From the NCBI RefSeq assembly GCF_902497745.1, contig NZ_CABVHJ010000004.1, positions 274,528 to 338,527 of the forward strand: a stretch of 64,000 nt of DNA. The letters are read 5' to 3'. Below the pieces are notes generated by a model that was given only the letters and a program-made list of their open reading frames with translations, was not told where the DNA came from and ran no database searches. The position numbers were made by a program, and so were the translations under genes. Source of the stretch: Pseudomonas fluorescens. Its GTDB lineage: Bacteria; Pseudomonadota; Gammaproteobacteria; Pseudomonadales; Pseudomonadaceae. Shown one piece after another: positions 37,875-48,006 of this stretch (positions are counted from its first letter, which is position 1; each line of letters opens with the position of its first letter).

Positions 37875-39212
37875 TTACAGGATATAACGGGACAGGTCTT
37901 CGTTCTGCGCCAATTCGCCGAGGTGGCTGTTGACGTATTCGGCGTCGATCAGAATCGGCTGCTCATCGTGCGTGCTGGCCAGATCACCGGCGCTGAACGA
38001 CACCTCTTCGAGCAGGCGCTCAAGCAGCGTGTGCAGGCGACGGGCACCGATGTTCTCGGTCTTCTCGTTGACCTGCCAGGCGATCTCCGCCAGACGCTTG
38101 ATGCCTTCCGGCTGGAACTGGATGTTCAGGCCTTCGGTTTTCAGCAGCGCGCAATATTGCTCGGTGAGCGAAGCGTGCGGTTCGCTGAGGATGCGTTCGA
38201 AGTCCGACGGGCTCAGGGCCTTGAGTTCGACGCGGATCGGCAGACGACCTTGCAGCTCAGGCACCAGATCGCTCGGCTTGCTCAGGTGAAACGCGCCGGA
38301 AGCGATGAACAGGATGTGGTCAGTTTTGACCATGCCCAGTTTGGTGTTGACGGTGCAACCCTCGATCAGCGGCAGCAGGTCGCGCTGTACGCCTTCACGG
38401 GAGACATCGGCGCCGCCGACGTTGCCGCGTTTGGCGACTTTGTCGATCTCGTCGATAAATACGATACCGTGCTGTTCAACCGCTTCCAGCGCTTTGGCCT
38501 TCAGCTCTTCTTCGTTGACCAGACGCCCGGCTTCTTCGTCGCGTACCAGCTTCAGGGCTTCTTTGACCTTGAGCTTGCGCGCCTTCTTCTTGCCCTTGCC
38601 CATGTTGGCGAACAGCGACTGCAACTGGTTGGTCATCTCTTCCATGCCGGGCGGCGTGGCGATTTCGATGCCGGCGACTTCAGCGACTTCGATCTCGATT
38701 TCCTTGTCATCCAGCTGACCTTCGCGCAGGCGCTTGCGGAACAGCTGACGGGTGTTGGAGTCGCTGCTCGGCGTTTCTTCATTGCTGAAGCCCATGCGCG
38801 CCGGCGGCAGCAGTGCGTCGAGGATGCGATCCTCGGCGGCGTCTTCGGCACGGTGGCGCACACGGGTCATTTCCTGCTCGCGAAGCATCTTGATCGCCGC
38901 GTCGGCCAGATCACGGATGATCGATTCGACGTCACGGCCAACATAGCCGACTTCGGTGAACTTGGTCGCTTCGACCTTGATGAACGGCGCGTTGGCCAGT
39001 TTCGCCAGGCGACGGGCGATCTCGGTTTTACCGACACCGGTCGGGCCGATCATCAGGATGTTCTTCGGGGTCACTTCAACACGCAGCTCTTCAGGCAGCT
39101 GCATGCGGCGCCAGCGGTTGCGCAGGGCAATCGCGACGGCGCGCTTGGCATCGTCCTGGCCGATGATATGGCGGTTAAGTTCGTGGACGATTTCGCGGGG
39201 AGTCATGGACAT
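37875..39212 (-). CDS. hslU: HslU unfoldase ATPase of the HslVU protease
   Basis: A 445-residue AAA+ (Clp/Hsp100) ATPase that unfolds substrates for Hsl[35 protein letters not shown], Walker [11 protein letters not shown], the GYVGRDVE pore loop, Walker [12 protein letters not shown] and the sensor-2 region are intact, and the C-terminus ends SRYIL, the tail that docks into HslV. The I-domain covers about residues 110-230. It lies 54 bp downstream of hslV. Confidence 0.97.
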   Translation of the reverse strand: MSMTPREIVHELNRHIIGQDDAKRAVAIALRNRWRRMQLPEELRVEVTPKNILMIGPTGVGKTEIARRLAKLANAPFIKVEATKFTEVGYVGRDVESIIRDLADAAIKMLREQEMTRVRHRAEDAAEDRILDALLPPARMGFSNEETPSSDSNTRQLFRKRLREGQLDDKEIEIEVAEVAGIEIATPPGMEEMTNQLQSLFANMGKGKKKARKLKVKEALKLVRDEEAGRLVNEEELKAKALEAVEQHGIVFIDEIDKVAKRGNVGGADVSREGVQRDLLPLIEGCTVNTKLGMVKTDHILFIASGAFHLSKPSDLVPELQGRLPIRVELKALSPSDFERILSEPHASLTEQYCALLKTEGLNIQFQPEGIKRLAEIAWQVNEKTENIGARRLHTLLERLLEEVSFSAGDLASTHDEQPILIDAEYVNSHLGELAQNEDLSRYIL

Positions 39213-39266
39213 AATAATTGACGGTCCTCAAGCAGAAACAAGCCGTGGCACAGGGCCGCGTCAGGC

Positions 39267-39797
39267 TTATTCAGCGAGATCCTGCTCCTCAATGGTCTGG
39301 GTGTGGTTGGTGAATACACAAATGTCGCCAGCGATGCCGAGGGCGGTTTCGACGATTTCGCGGGCCGACAGGTCGGTCTTTTTCAGCAGAGCGCTGGCGG
39401 CGGCTTGCGCATAGGCGCCACCGGAACCCATGGCGATCAGGCCGTCTTCGGGTTCGACCACGTCACCGTTGCCGGTGATGATCAGCGAAGCGTCTTTGTT
39501 GGCAACCGCGAGCATGGCTTCGAGGCGGCTCAGGGAGCGGTCAGTGCGCCATTCTTTGGCGAGTTCGACAGCGGCGCGCACCAGGTGGCCCTGATGTTTT
39601 TCAAGCTGGCCTTCGAAACGTTCGAAGAGGGTAAAGGCGTCGGCGGTGGCACCGGCAAAACCGGCGATGACCTGACCGTGGTACAGGCGACGGACTTTTT
39701 TCGCGTTGCCTTTCATCACGGTATTGCCGAGAGAAACCTGGCCGTCGCCGCCCATGACGACTTTGCCGTGACGGCGGACTGAAACGATGGTGGTCAA
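39267..39797 (-). CDS. hslV: HslV proteolytic subunit
   Basis: A 176-residue threonine protease forming the dodecameric core of HslVU. The family start [19 protein letters not shown] requires initiation at the TTG at 39797, with GGAG about 9 nt upstream; removal of the initiator leaves the catalytic Thr1. The frame runs upstream to an ATG at 39845, but that would put 16 extra residues before the nucleophile. Co-transcribed with hslU. Confidence 0.94.
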   Translation of the reverse strand: MTTIVSVRRHGKVVMGGDGQVSLGNTVMKGNAKKVRRLYHGQVIAGFAGATADAFTLFERFEGQLEKHQGHLVRAAVELAKEWRTDRSLSRLEAMLAVANKDASLIITGNGDVVEPEDGLIAMGSGGAYAQAAASALLKKTDLSAREIVETALGIAGDICVFTNHTQTIEEQDLAE

Positions 39798-39933
39798 GGG
39801 AAGAGTCTCCACACAGCGGGGCGAAAGTGCCTTATGCCCATTCATATGGGGGTGCTGGAGAGGATTTCAACCGGGGAGGGTGCGGAGGGACGAACGGCGC
39901 AGGGCAGATCAGAATTATCTTGTGCTGGTTATG

Positions 39934-40003
39934 ACGCCTTCGCGAGCAGGCTCGCTCCCACAGGGACAGCGCATATCCTGTGGGAGCGAGCCTGCTCGCG
40001 AAT
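39934..40003. repeat. REP doublet (inward-arm architecture)
   Basis: CGCCTTCGCGAGCAGGCTCG and CGAGCCTGCTCGCGAATG arms around a short loop. Lies between the SPOR-protein gene and hslV. Confidence 0.9.
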
Positions 40004-40031
40004 GAACGATGACGCGGTACTACTGGTGGAA

Positions 40032-40748
40032 TCAGCGGCTCTGGCGTTGTTGTAACAACAGGTTGCTGAAGCCGGCACCGGCCAGCTGTTTCTGCGCAGT
40101 GGTCAGCTGTTCACGGTTGCTGAACGGACCAACCAAAACGCGATACCAGGTTTCGTCCTTTACTGTGCCGGACTCAACCGCCACCGCTTGACCGAGCAGA
40201 ATGATCTGCGCACGGACCTTGTCGGCATCGGTTTCCTTGCGGAACGAACCGGCCTGCAAGAAGAACTTGGTTACTGGCGCCGCTTTGCTCACCGGTGGCG
40301 CTGGCGGCGGAGTAATCCCGGCCAGTGCGGCCTGTGCGCGCGCGGTGTCGATCTTCGCCGCTTCCGCCGGTGTCACTGGCGTGGTCGGAATGGCCGGCAC
40401 TTGTGGCGTCGGCAAGGTCTTCTCCGGCACGGCGTCCGGCGGCACGATCACTTCCGATTCCGGCAGCAGGGTGTAGAAGTCGTACTTCGGCTTCACCGGT
40501 TGCGTCGGGCTCGGCGGGGTCTTGTTGGCCTCGGCGATCTTCGACGCTTTCTGCTGTTGTGCCTGTTCGACCTTCTCGCGCTTGACCGTATCGCTGCCCT
40601 TGCCCGGCTCGAGCTTCATCAGGAACACGATGAACGCGCCGACCGTGAGGCCGATGGCCATCCACAGCCAACCCGGGATCGGTTGCTTCGCAGGAGCTTG
40701 GTAACGGCTGGCGCCACGCTTGGGTGCAGGTTTTTTCTTGGCAGCCAA
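40032..40748 (-). CDS. SPOR-domain membrane protein (FtsN-like)
   Basis: A 238-residue bitopic protein: a basic N-terminus (MAAKKKPAPKRGASRYQ), one helix at about residues 27-46 (WLWMAIGLTVGAFIVFLMKL), a Pro/Thr-rich periplasmic linker, and a C-terminal SPOR domain from about 160 (KFFLQAGSFRKETDADKVRAQIILLGQAVAVESG) that binds denuded peptidoglycan glycans at the division site. The topology is that of FtsN. Its start lies 1 bp from the argS stop. Whether it is the essential FtsN cannot be told from sequence alone. Confidence 0.88.
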   Translation of the reverse strand: MAAKKKPAPKRGASRYQAPAKQPIPGWLWMAIGLTVGAFIVFLMKLEPGKGSDTVKREKVEQAQQQKASKIAEANKTPPSPTQPVKPKYDFYTLLPESEVIVPPDAVPEKTLPTPQVPAIPTTPVTPAEAAKIDTARAQAALAGITPPPAPPVSKAAPVTKFFLQAGSFRKETDADKVRAQIILLGQAVAVESGTVKDETWYRVLVGPFSNREQLTTAQKQLAGAGFSNLLLQQRQSR

Positions 40749-40749
40749 C

Positions 40750-42486
40750 TTACATACGCTCCAGAGTTTCCAGACCCAACAGCTCCAGGCCTTGCTTGAG
40801 GGTGCGACCGGTCAGCGCGGCCAGGCGCAGACGGCTCTGCATCTGGGCCGGGGTCTCGGCGGCGAGGATCGGGCAGTTCTCGTAGAAGCTGGAGAACAGA
40901 CCGGCAACGTCGTACAGGTAAGTGCAGAGAATGTGCGGCGTGCCTTTCTCGGACACGTTGTTCAGCACTTCGCCGAACTGCGCCAGCTTCGCCGCCAGCT
41001 CTTGTTCGTGCGCCGCTTCGAGGACGATCTGGCCATCGACTTCGCTGAAGTCCTTGCCCAGTTTGCGGAATACACCGGCCACACGGGTGTAGGCATACAG
41101 CAGGTACGGCGCGGTGTTGCCTTCGAAGTTCAGCATCAGGTCGAAGTTGAAGCTGTAGTCGCTGGTGCGGTGCTTCGACAGGTCGGCGTATTTCACTGCG
41201 CCGATGCCGACGACTTTGGCGATGTTGCGCAGTTCGTCTTCGGCCAGCTCCGGGTTCTTCTCTTTGACCAGGCTGTAGGCGCGTTCCTGCGCTTCGGTCA
41301 GCAGATCGATCAGCTTCACGGTGCCGCCGTCACGGGTCTTGAACGGACGGCCATCGGCACCGTTCATGGTGCCGAAGCCCATGTGTTCCATTTCCATCGG
41401 ATGGGTGACAAACCCAGCCTTGCGCGCCACGGCGAACACTTGCTGGAAGTGCAGGGCCTGACGCTGATCGACAAAGTACAGCGCGCGATCGGCTTTCAGC
41501 TTGCCGCTGCGGTAGCGTACGGCTGCCAGGTCAGTGGTGGCATAGAGGTAGCCGCCGTCAGCCTTGACGATGATTACCGGCAGCGGGTCGCCGTCGGCGT
41601 TCTTGAACTCGTCGAGGAACACGCACTGCGCGCCGTTGCTTTCGACCAGCATGCCAGCGGCTTTCAGGTCGTTGACTACGTTGATCAGGTCGTCGTTGTA
41701 GGCGCTTTCGCCCATTACGTCAGCCATGGTCAGTTTGACGTTGAGCAGTTCGTAGATCTTCTGGCAGTGCGACAGCGAGATGTCCTTGAACTTGGTCCAC
41801 AGCGCCAGGCACTCGGCGTCGCCGGCCTGCAGCTTGACCACCAGACCACGGGCGCGGTCGGCGAATTCTGCGGACTCGTCGAAGCGCTGCTTGGCGGCGC
41901 GGTAGAAGTTTTCCAGGTCAGACAGCTCGTCGCTGGTGATCGGGTTTTCCTGCAAATAAGCCATCAGCATGCCGAACTGGGTGCCCCAGTCGCCAACGTG
42001 GTTCTGACGGATCACTTCATCGCCGAGGAATTCGAGTACGCGGGCCACGCCGTCGCCGATGATGGTCGAGCGCAAGTGGCCGACGTGCATCTCTTTGGCC
42101 AGGTTCGGTGCCGACAAATCGACCACGGTGCGCTGTACAGGACCAGCCTTGCGCACGCCAATGCGCTCGTCAGCCAAAGCGGCTTCGAGGCGATTGGCCA
42201 GCGCCTGAGTGTTCTGGAAGAAATTGATGAAGCCCGGGCCAGCGATTTCGGCTTTGGTGACGTTCTCGTCAGCCGGCAGTGCGGCGATGATTTTTTCCGC
42301 CAGATCCCGCGGTTTCATGCCCGCAGGCTTGGCCAGCATCATCGCGATGTTGCTGGCGAAGTCGCCGTGGGTCTTGTCACGGGCGTTCTCCACCTGAATC
42401 GCCGGCGACAGGCCTTCAGGCAACACACCTTCGTTGACGAGTTGGGTGAGGGCTTGTTGGATCAGCTGGCGAATGGTGTCTTTCAT
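40750..42486 (-). CDS. argS: Arginyl-tRNA synthetase
   Basis: A 578-residue class I synthetase. The ATG at 42486 gives [15 protein letters not shown]; the HIGH motif appears as HVGHLRS in [20 protein letters not shown] near residues 122-141, and the C-terminal DALR anticodon-binding domain ends [13 protein letters not shown]. Like most ArgRS it has no typical KMSKS. It is directly followed by the SPOR-domain gene. Confidence 0.97.
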   Translation of the reverse strand: MKDTIRQLIQQALTQLVNEGVLPEGLSPAIQVENARDKTHGDFASNIAMMLAKPAGMKPRDLAEKIIAALPADENVTKAEIAGPGFINFFQNTQALANRLEAALADERIGVRKAGPVQRTVVDLSAPNLAKEMHVGHLRSTIIGDGVARVLEFLGDEVIRQNHVGDWGTQFGMLMAYLQENPITSDELSDLENFYRAAKQRFDESAEFADRARGLVVKLQAGDAECLALWTKFKDISLSHCQKIYELLNVKLTMADVMGESAYNDDLINVVNDLKAAGMLVESNGAQCVFLDEFKNADGDPLPVIIVKADGGYLYATTDLAAVRYRSGKLKADRALYFVDQRQALHFQQVFAVARKAGFVTHPMEMEHMGFGTMNGADGRPFKTRDGGTVKLIDLLTEAQERAYSLVKEKNPELAEDELRNIAKVVGIGAVKYADLSKHRTSDYSFNFDLMLNFEGNTAPYLLYAYTRVAGVFRKLGKDFSEVDGQIVLEAAHEQELAAKLAQFGEVLNNVSEKGTPHILCTYLYDVAGLFSSFYENCPILAAETPAQMQSRLRLAALTGRTLKQGLELLGLETLERM

Positions 42487-42616
42487 GGTCTTCTCTTTCG
42501 ACCGCAAGCGCGGCGGGCGCATCGATGCGCGGGTGGAAAAACTGGGCATTATCCGTTGCGAAGACGGGCTTGCCAACCTTAGCAGGCAGCTTATGGATAT
42601 GTGGTGACATTAAAGG

Positions 42617-42698
42617 CAAAAGATCGCAGCCTGCGGCAACTCCTACAGGTAAACGCGATTAACTCTGTAGGAACTGCAGGCTGCGATCTTTTGATCTT
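42617..42698. repeat. Palindromic repeat, CTGCGATCTTTTGATCTT family, abutting the priA stop
   Basis: AAAAGATCGCAGCCTGCGGC and inverted CTGCAGGCTGCGATCTTTT arms with CTCCTACAG/CTGTAGGA pairing inside. Third member of the family. It touches the priA stop codon and may act as the 3' end of that message. Confidence 0.85.
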
Positions 42699-44917
42699 CA
42701 ATACAAATCGACGGGATCGACATCCAGCGACCAGCGCACCGCCCGCCCGCTCGGCATCTGCTCCAGCACCAGCAACCAACTCGCCAGCAACCGATGCAGC
42801 GGCGCCCGCGCCGTTGCCTGCAACAAAAGTTGCGCGCGATAGCGTCCGGCGCGGCGTTCCATCGGCGCTGGCACTGGCCCGAGCAATTCAATCCCGTTCA
42901 GATTCTGTTCTGCCAACAAGCGCTCGGCCTCGCTGCACGCCTCATCGAGAAAGCCTTCCGCCTGTCCCGGCTTGTGCGCTTCGGCACGCAACAACGCCAG
43001 GTGCGCAAACGGCGGTAACCCGGCAGCCCGGCGCTCGCTCAAGGCCTGCTCAGCAAAGGCGAAATAGCCTTGTTCGGTGAGTTGCACCAATAAAGGATGG
43101 TCGGCGAGGTGCGTCTGAATGATCACCTTACCCGGCTCTTCCGCTCGCCCGGCACGCCCGGCCACCTGCACGATCAACTGCGCCATGCGCTCGCTGGCGC
43201 GGAAGTCACCGGAGAACAAGCCGCCGTCAGCATCGAGGATCGACACCAGTGTCACCCTTGGAAAATGGTGCCCCTTGGCCAACATCTGCGTGCCGACCAG
43301 AATGCACGGCTGACCCTTCTGAATCGTCGCGAACAACTGATTCATCGCGTCCTTGCGTGACGTGCTGTCGCGATCGACCCGTAGCACCGGGTAATCAGGG
43401 AACAGAATCGCCAGGCGTTCTTCTGCGCGTTCGGTGCCCGCGCCCACGGGGCGCAAATCGACCTTGTTGCACTTCGGACACTGGCGCGGCGTGCGTTCGA
43501 CGTAGCCACAGTGGTGGCAACGCAGTTCACCGTAACGCTGGTGCACAGTCATCCGCGCATCGCAGCGCGAACACTCGGACATCCAGCCGCAGTCGTGGCA
43601 GAGCAACGTCGGTGCGAAACCGCGACGGTTGAGGAACACCAGCACCTGTTGGCCATTGGCGAGGGTCTGGCCGATGGCTTGTTGCATCGGCCCGGAAATA
43701 CCGCTGTCCAGTGGACGGCTTTTTACGTCCAGACGCAGGAAACGTGGTTGCTTGGCACCGCCGGCACGCTCATTAAGGCGTAGGAGGCCATAACGACCTG
43801 TGTAGGCGTTGTGCAGGCTTTCCAGCGAGGGCGTCGCGGAGCCCAGCACGATCGGGATGTTTTCCTGCCGTGCACGCACCAGCGCCAGATCGCGAGCGTG
43901 GTAACGCAGGCCTTCCTGCTGTTTATAAGAACCGTCGTGCTCTTCATCAATGATGATCAGTCCGGGGTTTTTCATCGGCGTGAACAGCGCCGAGCGGGTA
44001 CCGATAATGATGTCGGCCTCGCCATCGCGCGCTGCGAGCCAGGCATCGAGGCGCTCGCGGTCATTAACCGCCGAGTGCAGCAGGGCGATGCGCGCATTGA
44101 AACGCTGCTCGAAGCGCGCCAGGGTCTGCGGGCCGAGGTTGATCTCCGGGATCAGTACCAAGGCCTGCTTGCCGGCTTCGAGGGTTTCACGGATCAGCTG
44201 CAAATAGACTTCGGTCTTGCCGCTGCCGGTGACGCCGGCCAGCAGGAACGCGTGATAACTGTCGAAACCGGCGCGGATCGCCTCGTACGCGGCGCGTTGT
44301 TCGGTGTTGAGCGGTAATTCCGGTTGCGCCAGCCAATGTTCGTGGCGCGCGCCTGGGGCATGGCGGCGGATTTCCACTTGCACCAGGCCTTTGGCCAGCA
44401 GCAGATCGAGACTGTCTTTGCTCAATATCAGTTTGCTCAGCAACTGATGGGCGACGCCGTGCGGATGCTGAGCCAGAGTTGCCAGTGCCTCACGCTGGCG
44501 CGGTGCGCGGGCGATGCGCGGGTCATCAAGGCTGGCGCCGGGGACGGCTGACCAGAAGCGCTCTTGCCGAGCCTCGGCCAGTTCGCCCTGACGCAGCAGC
44601 ACCGGCAACGCCCAGCTCAAGGTGTCGCCGAGGCTGTGCTGATAATACTGCGACGTCCACAGGCATAACTTGAACAGCGCTGGTGGCAGCGGCGGGGTGG
44701 CATCGAGCAGGGCCAGCGCCGGTTTGAGTTTCTCCACGGGTACTTCGCTGGTGTCGGTGACCTCGACCAGAATCCCGATCATCTCCCGCCGACCGAACGG
44801 CACCCGCAGGCGCATGCCCGGCTGCAATTGTTCACGCAGCACGCCGGCCGGGGCTCGATAGTCGAACAGGCGGCGCAAGGGTGAAGGCAGGGCGAGGCGC
44901 AGAATGGCGTCGGGCAC
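42698..44917 (-). CDS. priA: Primosomal replication restart helicase PriA
   Basis: A 739-residue superfamily-2 helicase that reloads the replisome at stalled forks. It shows the N-terminal fork-binding domain, Walker A GVTGSGKTEVYLQL, DEEHDGSYKQ, and a double zinc finger with CHDCGWMSECSRCD and CHHCGY/CPKC between about 430 and 480. The GTG at 44917 (PDAILRLALPSPLRRLFDYRAP) is the family start; a TTG 24 bp upstream is in frame but adds RLKRSPR without homology. Confidence 0.95.
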   Translation of the reverse strand: MPDAILRLALPSPLRRLFDYRAPAGVLREQLQPGMRLRVPFGRREMIGILVEVTDTSEVPVEKLKPALALLDATPPLPPALFKLCLWTSQYYQHSLGDTLSWALPVLLRQGELAEARQERFWSAVPGASLDDPRIARAPRQREALATLAQHPHGVAHQLLSKLILSKDSLDLLLAKGLVQVEIRRHAPGARHEHWLAQPELPLNTEQRAAYEAIRAGFDSYHAFLLAGVTGSGKTEVYLQLIRETLEAGKQALVLIPEINLGPQTLARFEQRFNARIALLHSAVNDRERLDAWLAARDGEADIIIGTRSALFTPMKNPGLIIIDEEHDGSYKQQEGLRYHARDLALVRARQENIPIVLGSATPSLESLHNAYTGRYGLLRLNERAGGAKQPRFLRLDVKSRPLDSGISGPMQQAIGQTLANGQQVLVFLNRRGFAPTLLCHDCGWMSECSRCDARMTVHQRYGELRCHHCGYVERTPRQCPKCNKVDLRPVGAGTERAEERLAILFPDYPVLRVDRDSTSRKDAMNQLFATIQKGQPCILVGTQMLAKGHHFPRVTLVSILDADGGLFSGDFRASERMAQLIVQVAGRAGRAEEPGKVIIQTHLADHPLLVQLTEQGYFAFAEQALSERRAAGLPPFAHLALLRAEAHKPGQAEGFLDEACSEAERLLAEQNLNGIELLGPVPAPMERRAGRYRAQLLLQATARAPLHRLLASWLLVLEQMPSGRAVRWSLDVDPVDLY

Positions 44918-44965
44918 GCGGGGGGATCTCTTTAAACGCAAGGGAAGGGCTGAGCGCAGATCAAT

Positions 44966-45055
44966 TGTGGGAGCGAGCTTGCTCGCGAAGGCGGTGTATC
45001 AGGCGCTTGAACATTGACTGACACAACGCATTCGCGAGCAAGCTCGCTCCCACAG
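44966..45055. repeat. REP doublet (outward-arm, CTT/AAG variant)
   Basis: GTGGGAGCGAGCTTGCTCGC and GCGAGCAAGCTCGCTCCCAC arms; both carry the CTT/AAG variant. Located between the divergent priA and rpmE. Confidence 0.9.
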
Positions 45056-45126
45056 GGGAATGCGTTCAAGGCCGGGAGCCTAGCAGACGGTCGGTCTCGG
45101 TGACAGCTTGCGCGTTTGAAAAGGTC

Positions 45127-45135
45127 TGGTAGAAT
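45127..45135 (+). promoter_or_regulatory. Extended -10 promoter of rpmE
   Basis: TGGTAGAAT has the TGn extension plus TAGAAT. A CTTGCG box lies 17-18 nt upstream. Transcription would start near 45142, about 60 nt before rpmE. Confidence 0.5.
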
Positions 45136-45204
45136 CCGCGGCCTAATTACGTGCGGTATTCAACAATAGTGTTGGGTGGCGGCACGCTAGCTGAGGAAGA
45201 CACC

Positions 45205-45432
45205 ATGAAAGCTGATATCCACCCGAATTACCCAGTCATCGCTGTTACCTGCAGCTGTGGCAACAAGTTCGAAACTCGTTCGACTTTCGGCAAAGCTCTG
45301 CCAATCGACGTTTGCAACGAATGCCACCCGTTCTACACCGGTAAGCAGAAGACTCTGGACACTGGCGGCCGCGTTCAGCGCTTCGCAGACCGTTTCGGTG
45401 CTTTCGGCAAGAAACCTGCTGCTGCAGAGTAA
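45205..45432 (+). CDS. rpmE: 50S ribosomal protein L31
   Basis: A 75-residue L31 of the zinc-binding (C+) type: Cys16-x-Cys18 and Cys37-x2-Cys40 form the zinc site, and the body [20 protein letters not shown]...[15 protein letters not shown] matches the family. GAGGAAG precedes the ATG. The C-terminus has a few extra Ala residues (KKPAAAE) compared with enterics. Confidence 0.97.
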   Translation: MKADIHPNYPVIAVTCSCGNKFETRSTFGKALPIDVCNECHPFYTGKQKTLDTGGRVQRFADRFGAFGKKPAAAE

Positions 45433-45446
45433 GGTTGAAGGGCCCG

Positions 45447-46247
45447 GTGGGCTTTTCCTCGTTGCTGAAAAAGGCGTCCCTCGCGGGCGCCTTTTTTGTG
45501 TCCGCGATTTGGCTTTCCGGCGCGCAAGCCTTTTGCCCGACGCCTGCTGGCCTGACCAGCGTCGCCGTGCAGCGTGTGGTCGATGGCGACACTTTGCGTT
45601 TGAGCGACGGCCGCAGCGTACGCATGATCGGCCTCAACACACCTGAACTGGGCAAGCAGGGCCGCAGCGATGAACCCTTCGCGGTGGCGGCACGCAAACG
45701 CCTGCAAGCGCTGGTCGATGCCAGCGGCGGACGTGTCGGTTTGCGCGTCGGCAAGCAAGCCAAAGACCATTACGGGCGTACGCTCGGGCACATTTACAGT
45801 GCCAGCGGCGCCAATCTCGAAGCGCAAATGCTCGCCGATGGCCTCGGTTTCCAGGTCGCGGTTGCGCCGAATGTCGATCTTGTTGCCTGCCAGCAAGCCG
45901 CCGAGCGCAGTGCAAGAACATCGGGACTGGGCCTCTGGCGGCAATCACCTGTACTGAAAGCGGAGCAGATCCAGCGCTCGGGTTTCGCCGTAGTCAGTGG
46001 GCGTGTGAGCAAGGTTCAGCGCAATCGCGGCGGAATCTGGATCGAGTTGCAGGACAAGCTTGTGTTGCGCGTTGCACCCAATTTGGTCGGACAATTCGAC
46101 AATGCCCGTTTGCAGACTTTGAAAGGCATGCAGATCGAGGCTCGCGGCTGGATCGTTGATCGTTCCCGGCGCGGTGGATTGCAATCCGGTCAGTCACGCT
46201 GGCTACTTCCGTTGACGGATCCTTCGATGTTGCAAACACCGCGCTGA
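45447..46247 (+). CDS. Secreted thermonuclease-family (SNase) protein
   Basis: A staphylococcal-nuclease-fold protein of about 266 residues with a signal peptide (LLKKASLAGAFFVSAIWLSGAQA). The SNase core VQRVVDGDTLRLSDGRSVRMIGLNTPELG carries the usual Asp and Arg positions, and DHYGRTLGHIY the second conserved block. A C-terminal OB-like portion (about 180-260) follows. GTG at 45447 follows GAAGGG; a TTG at 45435 or one at 45462 are alternatives. The rpmE terminator lies inside the signal-peptide region. Expected to be periplasmic or outside the cell; the native substrate is unproven. Confidence 0.85.
   Translation: MGFSSLLKKASLAGAFFVSAIWLSGAQAFCPTPAGLTSVAVQRVVDGDTLRLSDGRSVRMIGLNTPELGKQGRSDEPFAVAARKRLQALVDASGGRVGLRVGKQAKDHYGRTLGHIYSASGANLEAQMLADGLGFQVAVAPNVDLVACQQAAERSARTSGLGLWRQSPVLKAEQIQRSGFAVVSGRVSKVQRNRGGIWIELQDKLVLRVAPNLVGQFDNARLQTLKGMQIEARGWIVDRSRRGGLQSGQSRWLLPLTDPSMLQTPR
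45471..45497 (+). terminator. Rho-independent terminator of rpmE, inside the nuclease coding region
   Basis: GGCGTCCC at 45473-45480 pairs (one bulged T) with GGGCGCC at 45485-45491 and is followed by TTTTTT. It lies in the signal-peptide codons of the next gene, so the nuclease would be expressed by read-through. Confidence 0.7.
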
Positions 46248-46430
46248 AGAAAAATTGTAGACATTTTTTCTGTCGATTGTGAACAGTCCAGCCCTTGTGC
46301 GCCGTGGCTCTTGGCCCAAAGTCGTAGGGCAGGGCGCTTGACAGGGGTGACCGCTCAGTCTTGTGGGGACTTTGCGAGGCGCGTATCCTCGCTGACCAGT
46401 CTGTCCAACAGTAAAAAGCGGAATGCCAAA

Positions 46431-47699
46431 ATGTCTGATCTGAAAACTGCCGCTCTCGAATATCATGCCAATCCTCGTCCAGGGAAGCTGAGTGTCGAGC
46501 TCACCAAGGCCACTGCTACCGCTCGCGACTTGTCGCTGGCCTACAGCCCCGGCGTAGCTGAACCAGTGCGTGAGATCGCTCGCGATCCTGAACTGGCCTA
46601 CAAATACACCGGCAAGGGCAACCTGGTTGCAGTCATTTCCGATGGCACCGCGATTCTCGGTCTGGGCAACCTCGGCCCATTGGCTTCCAAGCCAGTGATG
46701 GAAGGTAAAGGCGTACTGTTCAAGCGCTTCGCCGGCATCGACGTTTTCGACATCGAAGTCGACTCCGAAAGCCCGCAAGCCTTCATCGACACCGTAAAAC
46801 GCATCTCCATCACCTTCGGTGGCATCAACCTGGAAGACATCAAGGCACCAGAGTGCTTTGAGATCGAACGTGCTCTGATCGAGCAGTGCGACATTCCAGT
46901 GTTCCACGATGACCAGCACGGCACTGCGATCGTGACCGCTGCGGGCATGATCAACGCCCTGGAAATCGCTGGCAAAACCCTGCCTGACGCGAAAATCGTC
47001 TGCCTGGGCGCCGGCGCTGCTGCCATCTCCTGCATGAAATTGCTGGTGAGCATGGGCGCACGCATCGAAAACATCTTCATGGTTGACCGTACCGGCGTGA
47101 TCCACTCCGGCCGTGACGACCTGAACCAGTACAAAGCCGTGTTCGCTCACGCCACCGACAAGCGCACTCTGGCTGACGCACTGGCAGGCGCTGACGTGTT
47201 CGTCGGTCTGTCCGGCCCGAACCTGCTGAGCGCTGAAGGTCTGCTGTCGATGGCGGCCAACCCGATCGTGTTCGCGTGCTCGAACCCGGATCCGGAAATC
47301 TCCCCGGAACTGGCGCACGCCACCCGTAGCGATGTGATCATGGCTACCGGCCGTTCGGACTACCCGAACCAGGTCAACAACGTACTGGGCTTCCCGTTCA
47401 TCTTCCGTGGTGCCCTGGACGTTCGCGCCAAGCGCATCAACGAAGAAATGAAAGTGGCTGCGGCCAACGCCCTGCGTGAACTGGCCAAACTGCCTGTTCC
47501 ACAGGACGTGTGCGATGCCTACGGTGGCGCGCCGCTGGAATTCGGCCGTGAGTACATCATTCCGAAGCCAATGGACAAGCGTCTGATCACCCTGATCTCC
47601 GACGCTGTGGCCAAAGCCGCGATCGAGACTGGTGTGGCGACCCTGCCGTATCCGAAGAACTACCCGCTGAAGAGCGTGGATGACGTGTTCAACGGCTAA
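46431..47699 (+). CDS. maeB: Malic enzyme (short form, no phosphotransacetylase domain)
   Basis: A 422-residue malic enzyme converting malate to pyruvate and CO2 with NAD(P)H. The ATG at 46431 gives [20 protein letters not shown]. The malic-domain blocks [14 protein letters not shown] and [34 protein letters not shown] and the nucleotide-binding [12 protein letters not shown] are intact. It lacks the C-terminal phosphotransacetylase-like domain that makes E. coli MaeB about 760 residues. Cofactor preference cannot be read with certainty. A strong terminator follows. Confidence 0.92.
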   Translation: MSDLKTAALEYHANPRPGKLSVELTKATATARDLSLAYSPGVAEPVREIARDPELAYKYTGKGNLVAVISDGTAILGLGNLGPLASKPVMEGKGVLFKRFAGIDVFDIEVDSESPQAFIDTVKRISITFGGINLEDIKAPECFEIERALIEQCDIPVFHDDQHGTAIVTAAGMINALEIAGKTLPDAKIVCLGAGAAAISCMKLLVSMGARIENIFMVDRTGVIHSGRDDLNQYKAVFAHATDKRTLADALAGADVFVGLSGPNLLSAEGLLSMAANPIVFACSNPDPEISPELAHATRSDVIMATGRSDYPNQVNNVLGFPFIFRGALDVRAKRINEEMKVAAANALRELAKLPVPQDVCDAYGGAPLEFGREYIIPKPMDKRLITLISDAVAKAAIETGVATLPYPKNYPLKSVDDVFNG

Positions 47700-47721
47700 G
47701 CTGTTGTAGCGCTTCAAACAG

Positions 47722-47754
47722 AAGCCCCGGCTCGTGAGAGTCGGGGCTTTTTTT
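47722..47754 (+). terminator. Rho-independent terminator of maeB (copy 1)
   Basis: AAGCCCCGGCTC, GT loop, GAGAGTCGGGGCTT plus T-run. Confidence 0.92.
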
Positions 47755-47796
47755 GTTTTCGGGAATTCTCAGGATCGCATTTCATATCAACAAAGG

Positions 47797-47990
47797 CCCT
47801 CACCCTAACCCTCTCCCAGGGGGAGAGGGGACTGATTGGGGGATGCTTGAGAGTTACGCCGACCTGAACTTATCGTGTTGAATCCATAGGCGCTGATGCA
47901 CTTTCAGGTCGGTGTATCTCGTGAATTTTCTACGGTCAGTCCCCTCTCCCTACGGGCGGTCCGACGTTTCGGGAGGGCTAGGGTGAGGGG
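47797..47990. repeat. Dispersed repeat with CCCTCACCC ends (within copy 1)
   Basis: Starts CCCTCACCCTAACCCTCTCC and ends GGGCTAGGGTGAGGGG, with the ACGCCGACCTGAA / TTTCAGGTCGGTGTA inner arms and the GGCGGTCCGACGTTTCGG insert. Confidence 0.85.
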
Positions 47991-48006
47991 CTCTTGATCT
48001 TCAAAC

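Noticed and set aside
37749..39221. A 490-codon plus-strand open frame opposite hslU
   Set aside because: Begins within a REP doublet and follows hslU in antisense; no family match.
40720..42582. A 620-codon plus-strand open frame opposite argS
   Set aside because: Antisense shadow of argS; no recognisable domain.
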